A DNA stretch of 64,000 nt from Azospirillum canadense (GTDB lineage Bacteria; Pseudomonadota; Alphaproteobacteria; Azospirillales; Azospirillaceae): the NCBI RefSeq assembly GCF_025961225.1, contig NZ_JAOQNG010000007.1, positions 1,252,501 through 1,316,500 on the forward strand, in the 5' to 3' direction. Shown piece after piece: positions 34,925 through 43,771 of this stretch. How positions within the stretch are numbered: the first letter of the stretch is position 1; every line of letters starts with the position of its first letter. Below the pieces are notes generated by a model. That model was not told where the DNA came from. It saw only the letters and a program-made list of their open reading frames with translations, and did not search any database. The position numbers were made by a program, and so were the translations under genes.

Positions 34925-35725
34925 TCACGCCTGCCGTTCCGCCCAGTCTACCAGCGTTTCCACGAAGCGCCGCAGGTGCGGCCGGATGCGGTCCGCCCGC
35001 GCCGCGTCGAAGGGGAAGGGCGGCTCTTCCACCATGTAGCTGTCCTGGGTCATCTCCAGCTGCACGGCGTGCCAGCCCTCGGCCGGGCGGCCGAAATGGC
35101 GGGTGATGTGGCCGCCCTTGAAGCGCCCGTCGCGCACGTGGGTGAAGCCGTCCGCCCCGGCCCCCGCGCAGACCGCGGCCAGCTTTTCCGCCAGCCCGGC
35201 GTCGATGCTGCGGCCGTCGTTGGTGCCGAGGTTGAGGTCCGGCAGGCGCCCGTCGAACAGCCGCGGCACGACGGACTGGATGGAATGCGCGTCGAACAGC
35301 ACCGCCCGGCCGAACTGGCCGCGCAGCCGCGTCATTTCCGTCTCGATGGCCTTGTGGTAGGGCGTCCAGTAGCGGGCGACGCGCTCCGCCACCTCCGCCG
35401 CGTCCGGCTCGGCGCCGGGGGTGTAGAGCGGTGCGCCGTGGAACAGCGTGGTCGGGCACAGGCCGGTGGTGGCGCCGGCGTAGAGCGGCGTGTCGTTGCT
35501 CGGCCGGTTCAGGTCGATGACGTAGCGCGAAAAACTGCCCTGGATCAGGCCGACGCCCATCTCTTCCAGGAAATCGTAGAGCTGCGGCAGGTGCCAGTCG
35601 GTGTCGGGCAGGCCCTGCGCCTCCGGGACGAGGCGATCGGCGAATCCCGCGGGAAGGGCCGTGCCGACGTGCGGCATGCTGACCAGCACCGGCCGGCGTG
35701 CGGCGCGGAACGCGAAAACCTCCAT
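34925..35725 (-). CDS. hutG: N-formylglutamate deformylase
   Basis: A 266-residue zinc hydrolase that splits N-formylglutamate into glutamate and formate. Family marks are VSMPHVGTALP near residue 15, the DLNRPSND segment, VLFDAHSIQS and GFTHVRDGRFKGGHITRHFG read across the C-terminal third. The start at 35725 follows AAGGGG; the frame extends further without support. It is the first gene of hutG-hutF-iclR, the two-enzyme branch ending histidine breakdown. hutH, hutU and hutI are not in the window. Confidence 0.9.
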   Translation of the reverse strand: MEVFAFRAARRPVLVSMPHVGTALPAGFADRLVPEAQGLPDTDWHLPQLYDFLEEMGVGLIQGSFSRYVIDLNRPSNDTPLYAGATTGLCPTTLFHGAPLYTPGAEPDAAEVAERVARYWTPYHKAIETEMTRLRGQFGRAVLFDAHSIQSVVPRLFDGRLPDLNLGTNDGRSIDAGLAEKLAAVCAGAGADGFTHVRDGRFKGGHITRHFGRPAEGWHAVQLEMTQDSYMVEEPPFPFDAARADRIRPHLRRFVETLVDWAERQA

Positions 35726-35747
35726 CCCCTTACTCCCACTGTCTTTG

Positions 35748-35765
35748 TGTTTTGTTGACAAAACT
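35748..35765 (-). promoter_or_regulatory. Candidate IclR operator upstream of hutG
   Basis: TGTTTTGTTGACAAAACT contains a perfect 7-2-7 palindrome (GTTTTGT, TG, ACAAAAC), 22 bases before the hutG start. A sister site lies at 35906-35923. Confidence 0.6.
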
Positions 35766-35905
35766 TTTGCCGTCCTTGTTGGCGTGGTCGGACCGGTGCC
35801 GCCGGCCGTCTGGGGAAAGGTCACAACGCGGGCGTTGCCATTCCACGGAACCCATGCTCAGTATGACAAACGGCGTTGACGCGGCCGTTTCCTGTGTGCG
35901 ACGTA

Positions 35906-35923
35906 TGTTTTATAGGCAAAACA
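35906..35923 (+). promoter_or_regulatory. Candidate IclR operator upstream of the ABC importer
   Basis: TGTTTTATAGGCAAAACA has perfect TGTTTT and AAAACA arms and shares arms and spacing with the site before hutG. It lies about 100 bases before the binding-protein gene, so both divergent operons may answer to one regulator. Confidence 0.6.
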
Positions 35924-36024
35924 CGCCAATGCCAAGACGGTCGCTTCGCAGACCGCCGACATCCGTCCAACACCGCCGGCCGGCCGCACGCCGAAGCGGG
36001 CGCAACGAACAGGGAAAGCTACGC

Positions 36025-36822
36025 ATGAAGTCCTTCGGAAAGTTTCTGGCCGCTGCCTCCTTCGCTGCCGCGGCGGTGATCACCACCGTCGGCGCGGGCT
36101 CCCTGCCGGCGCGCGCGGCCGACGCGGTGCTGGAGTCCATCCAGAAGACCGGCTCCTTCCGCGTCGGCGTGGACGCGACCTTCGCGCCCTTCGAGTTCTC
36201 CCAGGAGGGCAAGAAGACCGGCTTCGACATCGAGCTGGTGGAGGCCATCGCCAAGGAACTGGGCGCCACCAAGGGCGTGGAGTGGGTGGACATCGACTTC
36301 AAGGGCCTGATCCCCGGGCTGATGGCCAACCGCTTCGACATGATCGCGTCGGCCATGTACATCACCGACGAGCGCCGCAAGGCCGTAGCCTTCTCCGACA
36401 CCTACTACCCGGGCGGCTTGGTCATCATGGTCAAGGCCAACAACGCCGCGATCAAGGGGCCGAACGACCTGCCGGGCAAGTCGGCCGCCGTGCAGATCGG
36501 CACCAAGTCGGTCGCGCACCTGAAGCAGAATTTCCCGACCGTAAAGGTCGTGGAGGTCGAGACCAACGCGGAGATGTTCGGGCAGGTGGAGACCGGCCGC
36601 ACCGACGTGGCCGTGACCGGCAAGCCCGCCGCCAAGCTGTACGCCCAGGCGCACCCGACCGTCACCGTGCTGGACAACCAGCTGACGACCGAAGACTACG
36701 GCTTTGCCATGCGCAAGGACAACCCGGAGCTGGTCGCCAAGGTGAACGCCGCCATCGCCAAGCTGAAGGCCGACGGCACCTACCAGAAGCTCGTCGACAA
36801 GTGGTTCGAAGCCAAGAAGTGA
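36025..36822 (+). CDS. Amino-acid ABC transporter binding protein
   Basis: A 265-residue exported solute-binding protein of the HisJ/GlnH type. The signal peptide runs to about residue 33 (ITTVGAGSLPARAA, cut before DAVLES). GFDIELVEAIAKELGA and KGLIPGLMANRFDMIASAM form the usual first lobe with the ligand arginine region SAMYITDERRKAV. The start follows AGGGAA. It heads a three-gene importer operon and faces the hut operon, so histidine, urocanate-related or glutamate-type ligands are plausible. Confidence 0.88.
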   Translation: MKSFGKFLAAASFAAAAVITTVGAGSLPARAADAVLESIQKTGSFRVGVDATFAPFEFSQEGKKTGFDIELVEAIAKELGATKGVEWVDIDFKGLIPGLMANRFDMIASAMYITDERRKAVAFSDTYYPGGLVIMVKANNAAIKGPNDLPGKSAAVQIGTKSVAHLKQNFPTVKVVEVETNAEMFGQVETGRTDVAVTGKPAAKLYAQAHPTVTVLDNQLTTEDYGFAMRKDNPELVAKVNAAIAKLKADGTYQKLVDKWFEAKK

Positions 36823-36853
36823 TCGGTAGCATAGTGAACGGAGGACTCCTCCC

Positions 36854-37516
36854 GTGACGCTCGATTTCGCTCCCGTCTGGGAGGGGTTGCCGGAACTGCT
36901 GAAGGGCGCCGTGGTCACCATCGAGGTGACCGCGGCCGCCTTCCTGCTCAGCGGCGTGCTCGGTCTGCTGGTCGGCATCATCCGCCTGAACCCGGCGCGC
37001 CGTTTCCTGTATGGGCTGGCGACGGGCTACGTCGCCTTCATCCGCGGCACCCCGCTGCTGGTGCAGCTGTTCCTGCTGTTCTTCGGCCTGCCGCAGTTCG
37101 GCATCCTGCTGCCGGCGACGCTGTGCGGAGTCATCGGCCTCGGGATCTACAGCGGCTCCTACGTGTCGGAGGTGGTGCGCGGAGCCATCCAGTCCCTCGA
37201 CCGCGGCCAGATGGAGGCCGCCCGCTCGCTCGGCATGTCCTACCGCGAGGCGATGTGGGAGGTGGTGCTTCCCCAGGCCTTCCGCCGCATGCTGCCGCCG
37301 TTGGGCAACGAGACCATCGCGCTGATCAAGAACTCCGCACTCGTCTCGCTGCTGACCATCGACGACGTGATGCGCGAGGGCCAGCGGATCATCTCCACCA
37401 GCTTCCGCGCGCTGGAGGTCTATCTGGCCGTTGCGGTGATCTACTTCATCCTGACCAACGCGGCCACGCAGGTCCTGCGCGTGATCGAGCGGCGCATGAC
37501 CGTGGAAAGGGGCTGA
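36854..37516 (+). CDS. Amino-acid ABC transporter permease
   Basis: A 220-residue permease of the HisM/GlnP family with about five helices. FIRGTPLLVQLFLLFFGLP is the signature near residues 62-80, and MEAARSLGMSYREAMWEVVL is the EAA coupling loop. It starts with GTG after GGAGGA. Only one permease is encoded in the operon, so the membrane part is probably a homodimer. I place the start from the reading frame; it may be off by one base. Confidence 0.87.
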   Translation: MTLDFAPVWEGLPELLKGAVVTIEVTAAAFLLSGVLGLLVGIIRLNPARRFLYGLATGYVAFIRGTPLLVQLFLLFFGLPQFGILLPATLCGVIGLGIYSGSYVSEVVRGAIQSLDRGQMEAARSLGMSYREAMWEVVLPQAFRRMLPPLGNETIALIKNSALVSLLTIDDVMREGQRIISTSFRALEVYLAVAVIYFILTNAATQVLRVIERRMTVERG

Positions 37517-37520
37517 TCCC

Positions 37521-38330
37521 GTGATCGAGATCCGCAACGTCTACAAGAGCTTCGGCAGCACGGACGTGCTGAAGGACGTCAGCATGACGGTGCAGCCCTC
37601 GCGCACCACCGTCGTCATCGGCCCGTCCGGATCGGGCAAGAGCACGCTGCTGCGCTGCTGCAACGTTCTGGAGACCGCCGACCGCGGCGAGATCCGCATC
37701 AACGGCCGCAGCATCATCAAGGACGGCATGCCCCTGCCGGACAAGGAGCTGAACGCGCTCCGCGCCGAAACGGGCATGGTGTTCCAGTCCTTCAACCTGT
37801 TCCCGCACATGACCACGGTGGAGAACGTCATGCGTGCCCCCGTCGTGGTGCGCCGCATGCCGAAGGCGGAGGCGCGGGCGCTTGCCATGGACCTGCTGCG
37901 CAAGGTGGGGCTGGGCGACAAGGCCGACGTCTACCCGTCCACCCTGTCGGGCGGGCAGAAGCAGCGCGCCGCCATCGCCCGCGCGCTGGCCATGAAGCCC
38001 AAGGTGATGCTGTTCGACGAGCCGACCTCCGCCCTTGACCCCGAACTGGTCGGCGAGGTGCTCCAGGTCATGAAGACGCTGGCCGAGGAAGGCATGACCA
38101 TGATGGTCGTGACCCACGAAATGGGCTTCGCCCGCGAGGTCGCGGACACGGTGGTCGTGATGGCCGACGGCCGCATCGTCGAATCCGGCCCGCCGGACCA
38201 GATCTTCACCAATCCGACGCAGGAGCGCACCCGCGGCTTCCTGCGCGCCCTGGTGGACGGCCATCTCGCGGGCGCCCGCCCGCAAGTCACCGCCCCGGAC
38301 CCGCTGGCGGCCTTGCCCGACGATCACTGA
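37521..38330 (+). CDS. Amino-acid ABC transporter ATP-binding protein
   Basis: A 269-residue ATPase of the GlnQ/HisP type: Walker A GPSGSGKSTLLR near residues 34-45, Q-loop VFQSFNLFPHMT, signature LSGGQKQRAAIARAL, Walker B VMLFDEPTSALDPE and the switch histidine in MVVTHEMGFA. It begins with GTG four bases after the permease stop. The last 20 residues (GARPQVTAPDPLAALPDDH) extend past the usual end. A hairpin follows the stop. Confidence 0.9.
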   Translation: MIEIRNVYKSFGSTDVLKDVSMTVQPSRTTVVIGPSGSGKSTLLRCCNVLETADRGEIRINGRSIIKDGMPLPDKELNALRAETGMVFQSFNLFPHMTTVENVMRAPVVVRRMPKAEARALAMDLLRKVGLGDKADVYPSTLSGGQKQRAAIARALAMKPKVMLFDEPTSALDPELVGEVLQVMKTLAEEGMTMMVVTHEMGFAREVADTVVVMADGRIVESGPPDQIFTNPTQERTRGFLRALVDGHLAGARPQVTAPDPLAALPDDH

Positions 38331-38340
38331 CGCGCGCTTC

Positions 38341-38376
38341 AAGCCCTTTTCCCCTCTCGCGGGAGAAGGGCTTTGC
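38341..38376 (+). terminator. Hairpin after the ABC importer operon
   Basis: AAGCCCTT and AAGGGCTT pair around an inner CTCTCGCGGGAG hairpin, followed by TTGCCCC, 10 bases after the ATPase stop. It resembles the GC-rich intergenic repeat near the window start. A probable terminator. Confidence 0.6.
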
Positions 38377-38443
38377 CCCTGGACCGGCGCGGCTTGCGGG
38401 GCGTCGCGCCGGGAACCGTTTCGCCCGCGCGACACATCCCATC

Positions 38444-39679
38444 TTGCCACACTCTCCCCAGGCGTCTTCCTCCGCCACGCCGGTGCTGGTCGCGCTGATC
38501 CTCGGCATCTGCGTCATCCAGATCGCCAACGGCATCCTGCAAATCCTGCTTCCCCTGCGGCTCGCGGAGGCCGCAGCCCCGCCGCTGGTCGTGGGCGCGG
38601 TGGCGTCCGCCTATTCGGTCGGCTTCGTGGCCGGTTGTTGGGCAGCATCCCGGCTGATCCGGCGGATCGGCGGCGTCGGGGCCTTCGCGGCCTTCGGGCT
38701 GCTGGCCGCGGCGGCGACCCTGGCCCTCCAGCTTCTGCCCGACGCCACCGCCTGGGTGGGGCTGCGGGTGCTGATGGGAATGTCCTACGTCGGCATGCTG
38801 ACGGTCGGGGAAAGCGGGCTGGCCGCGCTGGCGCCGGTGCACGCGCGGGGCAGTGTCTTCTCCCTCTACATGATCGCGTGCAAGGTCGCGGTCATCGGCG
38901 GCCAGATGCTGCTGGCCAGCCCGGGCCTGTCCGGCCCCTGGCTTACCGCGATGGCGGCTTTGTGCTACGGCCTGTCGCTGGTGCCGGTCGTTGCCATCCG
39001 CCCGCCGGCTGCACCCACCTCCGCCGAGCCTCAATCCGCCGAGCCCCAATCCGCCGAGCCCCAATCCGCCGAGCATGGGCAGCGGTCGGGCTCGCCCTGG
39101 CGGTTCGTCCGCCGCTCGCCGGTCGCCTTCGCCGGCTGCCTCGTGGTCGGTCTGTGCAACACGGCGGTGACCGGCATCGGCCCGGCCTATCTGGCCGGGC
39201 TGGGTCTGTCCGGGGCCGGCGTGGCGCTGGTCATGTCGGGCATCCAGGTCGGCAGCGTCGTTCTGCAATGGCCCATCGGCCGCCTGTCCGACCGGCGCGA
39301 CCGGCGTCTGGTGATCTGCGGCGTCGCCGGCACGGCGATGGTTGCGGCCCTCCTGATCGCCAAGGCCGGTGCGGCATCGCAGGATGTGCTGCTGGCACTG
39401 TTCACGCTGTGGGGCAGCGCCGGCATGTCGCTCTACGCCATCTGCGTTGCCCACGCCAACGACCACGCAGCGCCCGAGGAAACGGTCCCGCTGGCAAGCG
39501 CCATCCTGCTCGCCTGGGCGGTTGGCGCGGCGCTCGGCCCGCTTCTGGCGACGGCGGCGATGGAATGGTTCGGGCACGGCGCGCTGTTCGCCTATGTCGG
39601 CGCGATGTCCGGCGGGCTGACGCTGTTCGCCGCCCTGCGGCGGTGGTTCGCCGGGCCCAGCCGTCCGCGCCGGACGTGA
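38444..39679 (+). CDS. MFS transporter (YcaD-like), TTG start
   Basis: A 411-residue MFS protein with about 12 helices. VGAVASAYSVGFVAGCWAAS covers motif-A-like helix two and MGMSYVGMLTVGESGLAALA helix four to five; the style fits the YcaD/quinolone-resistance-like group. The start is TTG at 38444 (MPHSPQASSSATP). The central cytoplasmic loop holds a short low-complexity repeat, SAEPQ three times, from 15-bp DNA repeats. The substrate is unknown. It ends convergent with the cyclase operon. Confidence 0.7.
   Translation: MPHSPQASSSATPVLVALILGICVIQIANGILQILLPLRLAEAAAPPLVVGAVASAYSVGFVAGCWAASRLIRRIGGVGAFAAFGLLAAAATLALQLLPDATAWVGLRVLMGMSYVGMLTVGESGLAALAPVHARGSVFSLYMIACKVAVIGGQMLLASPGLSGPWLTAMAALCYGLSLVPVVAIRPPAAPTSAEPQSAEPQSAEPQSAEHGQRSGSPWRFVRRSPVAFAGCLVVGLCNTAVTGIGPAYLAGLGLSGAGVALVMSGIQVGSVVLQWPIGRLSDRRDRRLVICGVAGTAMVAALLIAKAGAASQDVLLALFTLWGSAGMSLYAICVAHANDHAAPEETVPLASAILLAWAVGAALGPLLATAAMEWFGHGALFAYVGAMSGGLTLFAALRRWFAGPSRPRRT
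39020..39073 (+). repeat. 15-bp tandem repeat in the MFS loop
   Basis: TCCGCCGAGCCYCAA occurs three times plus a partial fourth copy, encoding SAEPQ repeats in the loop between transporter halves. The copy number is likely variable between strains. Confidence 0.85.
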
Positions 39680-39683
39680 GCCC

Positions 39684-40916
39684 TCACACGTCCGTCCCCT
39701 CCGATCGTTCGTAGAGGTCGACCGGTTCGGCGAATCCCTTCAGGCTGAAGGCGCCGACCGGTGCGGCACCCCCGGGCGGCAGCAGTTCGGCGAAGCGCCG
39801 GGACATCAGCAGCGGGTGGCCGGTGCGGCTGCCCACGGCCTGGATGCGGCTGGCCAGGTTCACGTCGGGCCCGATCAGCGTGAAGTCCAGCCGCAGCCCT
39901 GACCCGATGTTGCCGTAGCTCACCTCTCCGTAATGCAGGGCGATGGTCGCCGCGAGCGGCGGGTCTGCCGTGGCGAAGGGGTCGAGGCGGGCGCACACCT
40001 CCTCGGCCGCGCGCAGCGCCGTCGCGCAGGCCGCTTCCGGTGGGCTGCCGGGGAAGAAGGCCAGGACGGCGTCGCCCATGAACTTCAGGATCTCGCCCCC
40101 GGCCTCCGCCACGGCCGGCAGCACCTGGTCGAAATAGAGATCGAGCAGTTCCAGGACGCGCGCACCCGGCAGGCGGTTCGACAGGTCCGTGAAGCCGCGC
40201 ATGTCGCACAGCATCAGCGCCGTGCACAGCGATTCCACCTGGCCGCGCCGGATATGCCCCGCCAGTATGCGCCGGGCCGTTCCCGGGCCGACGTAGGTGT
40301 CCAGCAGCGTCAACTCCACTTGGCGCAGGGTGCGCAACTCACAGCCGTTGCGCAGCGCCGGCAGGATGCGGTCCAGAGCGGCGCGATCGGCGGCGGAGAA
40401 GCCGCGCGGCCGCACCGTGCCGAAGGCGGCGGCGCTGACCGGGCCGTCAGCGGTGTTGAGCGGCACGAACAGCAACGCGGCGAGCCCGCGTCCGGCGAAG
40501 ACGTCCATCAGCGGCCAGGGCGGGTCGCTCGGGTCGTTCGGCCGCACCAGCACCGTTTCTCCCGTTTCCATGACGCGCCGCACCGGGCTGTCGAGAAAGG
40601 CGGCCGACTCTTCCAGGCCATGCCCCCGGTCGTGGATCTCCACGGGTTCGTTCGGTGCCCAGGCGACGGTGCGGCCCAGGATCTCCGGGTGGAGGGTGCG
40701 CAGATGGAGCGTCAGCCGGTTGACGGGCAGCCCGGCCGCCCGCAGCCGCCGTCCCAACCCGGCGATGAACGCCGCCTCGTCCATCGCGTGGCATTCATCG
40801 CCGGCCAGCCATTCCACGACCTCCAGGATGGACGCGGGCTGGTGGGTGCGATGGAAGTCCTGTCGGCGGGCGTGCCTTGGGTAAATGGTCGCCGATCGGT
40901 CGAGCATATGTTTCAT
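39684..40916 (-). CDS. Class III adenylate/guanylate cyclase with GAF-like sensor part
   Basis: A 410-residue soluble protein. The C-terminal catalytic domain (about residues 230-385) has the first metal motif LMLCDMRGFTDLS and the second KFMGDAVLAFFPG, plus ALHYGEVSYGNIG and GPDVNLASRIQ. The middle part (about 60-215) looks GAF-like (ETVLVRPNDP, GLAALLFVPL). The start at 40916 is backed by GGAGGG. It follows the efflux permease gene by 35 bases on the same strand, so it seems to be expressed with an EmrAB-like pump. Whether it makes cAMP or cGMP cannot be read here. Confidence 0.83.
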   Translation of the reverse strand: MKHMLDRSATIYPRHARRQDFHRTHQPASILEVVEWLAGDECHAMDEAAFIAGLGRRLRAAGLPVNRLTLHLRTLHPEILGRTVAWAPNEPVEIHDRGHGLEESAAFLDSPVRRVMETGETVLVRPNDPSDPPWPLMDVFAGRGLAALLFVPLNTADGPVSAAAFGTVRPRGFSAADRAALDRILPALRNGCELRTLRQVELTLLDTYVGPGTARRILAGHIRRGQVESLCTALMLCDMRGFTDLSNRLPGARVLELLDLYFDQVLPAVAEAGGEILKFMGDAVLAFFPGSPPEAACATALRAAEEVCARLDPFATADPPLAATIALHYGEVSYGNIGSGLRLDFTLIGPDVNLASRIQAVGSRTGHPLLMSRRFAELLPPGGAAPVGAFSLKGFAEPVDLYERSEGTDV

Positions 40917-40951
40917 GACATCCCTCCGGATTGTCTGCCCAAAACCGTCGA

Positions 40952-42520
40952 TCAGTGGGCGCCGCCGGCGCTCAGATGGTCTGGTTTCTTCAACAGCAGC
41001 GTTGCGACCAAGGCGACGAGCAGGGCGATGCCCAGCAGAAAAAAGGCGTCGCTGAAGGCCATGACGAAGGCTTGGCGGCGCACCACCGCGCCGATGGCGA
41101 CGTAGGCGCGGTGCCCGGCGTCGATCGGGTCGGTGATGCCGTGCGACTGGAAGTACCGGGTCAGCTGCGCGATGCGCGCCGTGGTCGCCGGCTCGAACAG
41201 CGAGACCGCGTGCGACAGGATGTTGGAGTGGAACTGCTCCCGCTTCGTCAGGAAGGTCTGGAGGAGGGCGATGCCCACGGCACCGCCCAGGTTCCGCATC
41301 ATGTTGAACAGGCCGGAGGCGGAGCCCGCGTTCTCCTTCTCGATGCCCGCGGTCGCCACCGCCGACAGCGGCGCGAAGACCAGCGCCTGCCCTACGGCGC
41401 GGACGATGTTCGGCACCAGCAGCTGGTCGGCAGCGTAGGAGGCGGTCATGGCGATGTTCATGAAGGCGCTGCCAGCGAAGAGCGCGAAGCCGACGGCGAT
41501 CAGCAACCGCGCGTCGAACCGCTTCATCAGCTGCGGCACCAGCGGGATCAGCAGAAGCTGCGGCAACCCGGTCCAGGCCAGCACGCCGCCGATCTGCTCC
41601 GCGTTGTAGCCCTGGATGCGCGACAGGTAGACCGGCAGGACGAAGACCGACCCGTAAAGCGCCACGCCCAGCATGAAGTTGGCGAGGATGCCGAAGCCGA
41701 AGTTGCGTCGCACCAGCAGCCGCAGGTTCAGCAGCGGCCGCGCGCTGCGCAGCTCGATCCACAGGAACAGCCCCAGCGAAACCGCCGCGAGGATGCTCAG
41801 CTGCAGGATGAAGGGCGATCCGAACCAGTCCTCCTTGTTGCCTTCCTCCAGCACCGTCTGCAACGCGCCGAGCCCGACGGCCATGGTGACGATGCCCGGC
41901 CAGTCGCCGGTCCTCAGCAGGTCGAGCTTCATCGGCGCGCCGTCGAGCGAGTAGGCCAGCAGGCCAACCATCACCGCGCCGGGGATCAGGTTGACGTAGA
42001 AGATGTACTGCCATCCCCAATTCTCGGTCAGATAGCCGCCGATGGTCGGCCCGATGGCGGGGGCGAAGGTCGCCGACAGGGCGAACAGGGCAAGCCCGAC
42101 GGACTGTTTCGCCTTGGGCAGCAGCGTAATGATAATGGTGAAGGCCATGGGGATCAGCACGCCGCCGCTGAAGCCCTGGATCGCCCGCAGGACGATCATC
42201 TGCTCCAGGTTCGCGGCGAAGGCGCAGAGGACGGAGAAGACGAGGAACAGCACCGCGTTGGTCAGCAGGTAGCGGCGGATGGAGAAGACCTGGGCCAACC
42301 AGCCGCTCAAGGGGATCACGATGATCTCGGCGACCAGATAGGCGGTGGAGATCCAGCCCCCGTCGTCGATGCCGGCGCCGATGGCGCCCTGGATGTCGGC
42401 GAGGGAGGCGTTGACGATCTGGATGTTCAGCACCGCCATGAACGCACCCAGCGTCGAGCCGATCACGGCGAGCCAGTTCCGGGCGGACGCGGCGCCGGCG
42501 GGGATGGCGGGGTTGGACAT
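40952..42520 (-). CDS. emrB: DHA2-family drug efflux permease (EmrB-like)
   Basis: A 522-residue MFS permease with 14 predicted helices. The DHA2 marks are LNIQIVNASLADIQGAIGA after helix one, and RAIQGFSGGVLIPMAFT with the conserved motif in helix four to five. Together with the upstream membrane-fusion protein and an outer-membrane channel encoded elsewhere it would pump hydrophobic drugs or phenolics out of the cell. It lies 27 bases after emrA and 35 before the cyclase gene. Confidence 0.85.
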   Translation of the reverse strand: MSNPAIPAGAASARNWLAVIGSTLGAFMAVLNIQIVNASLADIQGAIGAGIDDGGWISTAYLVAEIIVIPLSGWLAQVFSIRRYLLTNAVLFLVFSVLCAFAANLEQMIVLRAIQGFSGGVLIPMAFTIIITLLPKAKQSVGLALFALSATFAPAIGPTIGGYLTENWGWQYIFYVNLIPGAVMVGLLAYSLDGAPMKLDLLRTGDWPGIVTMAVGLGALQTVLEEGNKEDWFGSPFILQLSILAAVSLGLFLWIELRSARPLLNLRLLVRRNFGFGILANFMLGVALYGSVFVLPVYLSRIQGYNAEQIGGVLAWTGLPQLLLIPLVPQLMKRFDARLLIAVGFALFAGSAFMNIAMTASYAADQLLVPNIVRAVGQALVFAPLSAVATAGIEKENAGSASGLFNMMRNLGGAVGIALLQTFLTKREQFHSNILSHAVSLFEPATTARIAQLTRYFQSHGITDPIDAGHRAYVAIGAVVRRQAFVMAFSDAFFLLGIALLVALVATLLLKKPDHLSAGGAH

Positions 42521-42547
42521 GGTCTTGATCCTTTGCCGAGGAGGAAG

Positions 42548-43663
42548 TCAGCTTGCGGATGCCGTCGTTTCGCGGGTGTCGATGGTCGGCTCGACCGACA
42601 TGCCGGGGCGCAGCAGGCCCGACAGGCGTCCCGGGTCCAGGACGATCCGCACGGGAATGCGCTGCACGATCTTGGTGAAGTTGCCGGTCGCGTTGTCCGG
42701 CGGCAGCAGGGCGAACTCCAGGCCGCTGGCCGGCGACAGGCTGTCCACATGGCCCTTCAGCTCCACGCCGGGAAAGCCGTCCACCGCGATCTCCACCGGC
42801 TGTCCGGCGTGGACGTGGGTCAGCTGGGTTTCCTTGAAGTTCGCGACGACGTAGACCGCCTGCAGCGGAACCACGGCCATCAGCTGCGTGCCGGTCTGCA
42901 CATACTGGCCGACCCGCAGCGAGCGGGCGCCGACCACACCGTCGATCGGGGCGGCGATGACCGTGTAGGACAGGTTCAGCCGCGCCTGGTCCAGTGCGCT
43001 GCGGCTGCGGTCGCGCTGTGCCTCCGCCTTGCCGCGCTCGGTGGTCAGCACCGTGACCTTGTCCCCGGCGGCGACCAGGGCGGCGCGGTCGCCGCGCAGC
43101 TTGGCCTGCGCCTGGCCCAGCGTCGCCTCGGCTTGCTGCGCCCGCTGCGTCGTGCCGTAGCCGGTCTGCATCAGGTTGCTGTAGCGGGCGTTGTCCTTCT
43201 GCGCGAAGGCCCGCGCGACCTCGCTCGCCGCCACGTCGGCCTTCTCCTGCTCGATCAGCGACCGTTGCAGCACGATCTGGGCGTCCAGGTTGCGGATGGC
43301 CGCCTCCGCCGTCTCCAGGTCCGCCTGGGCCTGGGCCAGCGCGACGCGGAAGTCGCGGTCGTCGATGCGGGCCAGCGGCTGACCGGCGGCGACGCGCTCG
43401 TTGTCCTGGACCAGGACCTCGGCGATGTAGCCGGACACCTTGGGTGCGATCACCGTGTGGTCGGCCTTTACGTAAGCGTCGTCGGTGGTTTCCAGGTACC
43501 GCCCGACTGTCCAGTACCGGTAGCCGGCGTTGCCGGCGGTTACGACGCCGCCGAGGAGGACCAGCGCCAGCGCGGCGCGTTTGACCGTCGTGCGTGTGCC
43601 GACGGCGGCCCGCGGCGCCTCGGCCTTGCCGTCTTGCCTGCCATCGTGAGTGAGTTCGACCAT
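42548..43663 (-). CDS. emrA: HlyD/EmrA membrane-fusion protein
   Basis: A 371-residue periplasmic adaptor with one N-terminal helix (about residues 28-46, AALALVLLGGVVTAGNAGY). It has the split lipoyl domain (YVKADHTVIAPKVSGYIAEV and TVIAAPIDGVVGARSLRVGQ), a long coiled-coil hairpin between them (about 100-210) and a C-terminal beta barrel. The start at 43663 follows AGGACGGGG. It is the first gene of emrA-emrB-cyclase and is divergent from a LysR gene. Confidence 0.85.
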   Translation of the reverse strand: MVELTHDGRQDGKAEAPRAAVGTRTTVKRAALALVLLGGVVTAGNAGYRYWTVGRYLETTDDAYVKADHTVIAPKVSGYIAEVLVQDNERVAAGQPLARIDDRDFRVALAQAQADLETAEAAIRNLDAQIVLQRSLIEQEKADVAASEVARAFAQKDNARYSNLMQTGYGTTQRAQQAEATLGQAQAKLRGDRAALVAAGDKVTVLTTERGKAEAQRDRSRSALDQARLNLSYTVIAAPIDGVVGARSLRVGQYVQTGTQLMAVVPLQAVYVVANFKETQLTHVHAGQPVEIAVDGFPGVELKGHVDSLSPASGLEFALLPPDNATGNFTKIVQRIPVRIVLDPGRLSGLLRPGMSVEPTIDTRETTASAS

Positions 43664-43771
43664 CGCACCCCGTCCTGTTCTGCGGCAACGCCAGGGGGCC
43701 TGGCCGCCCCGGACCGCGACGCCAGGATGAGGCGGGACCGGCGGCCTTGAGAATTCCGGAAAGGCTGGAAA

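Noticed and set aside
38444..39679. Treating the SAEPQ repeats as a sign of a surface or structural repeat protein
   Set aside because: The repeats are short and confined to the loop between transporter halves; the rest is an ordinary MFS protein.
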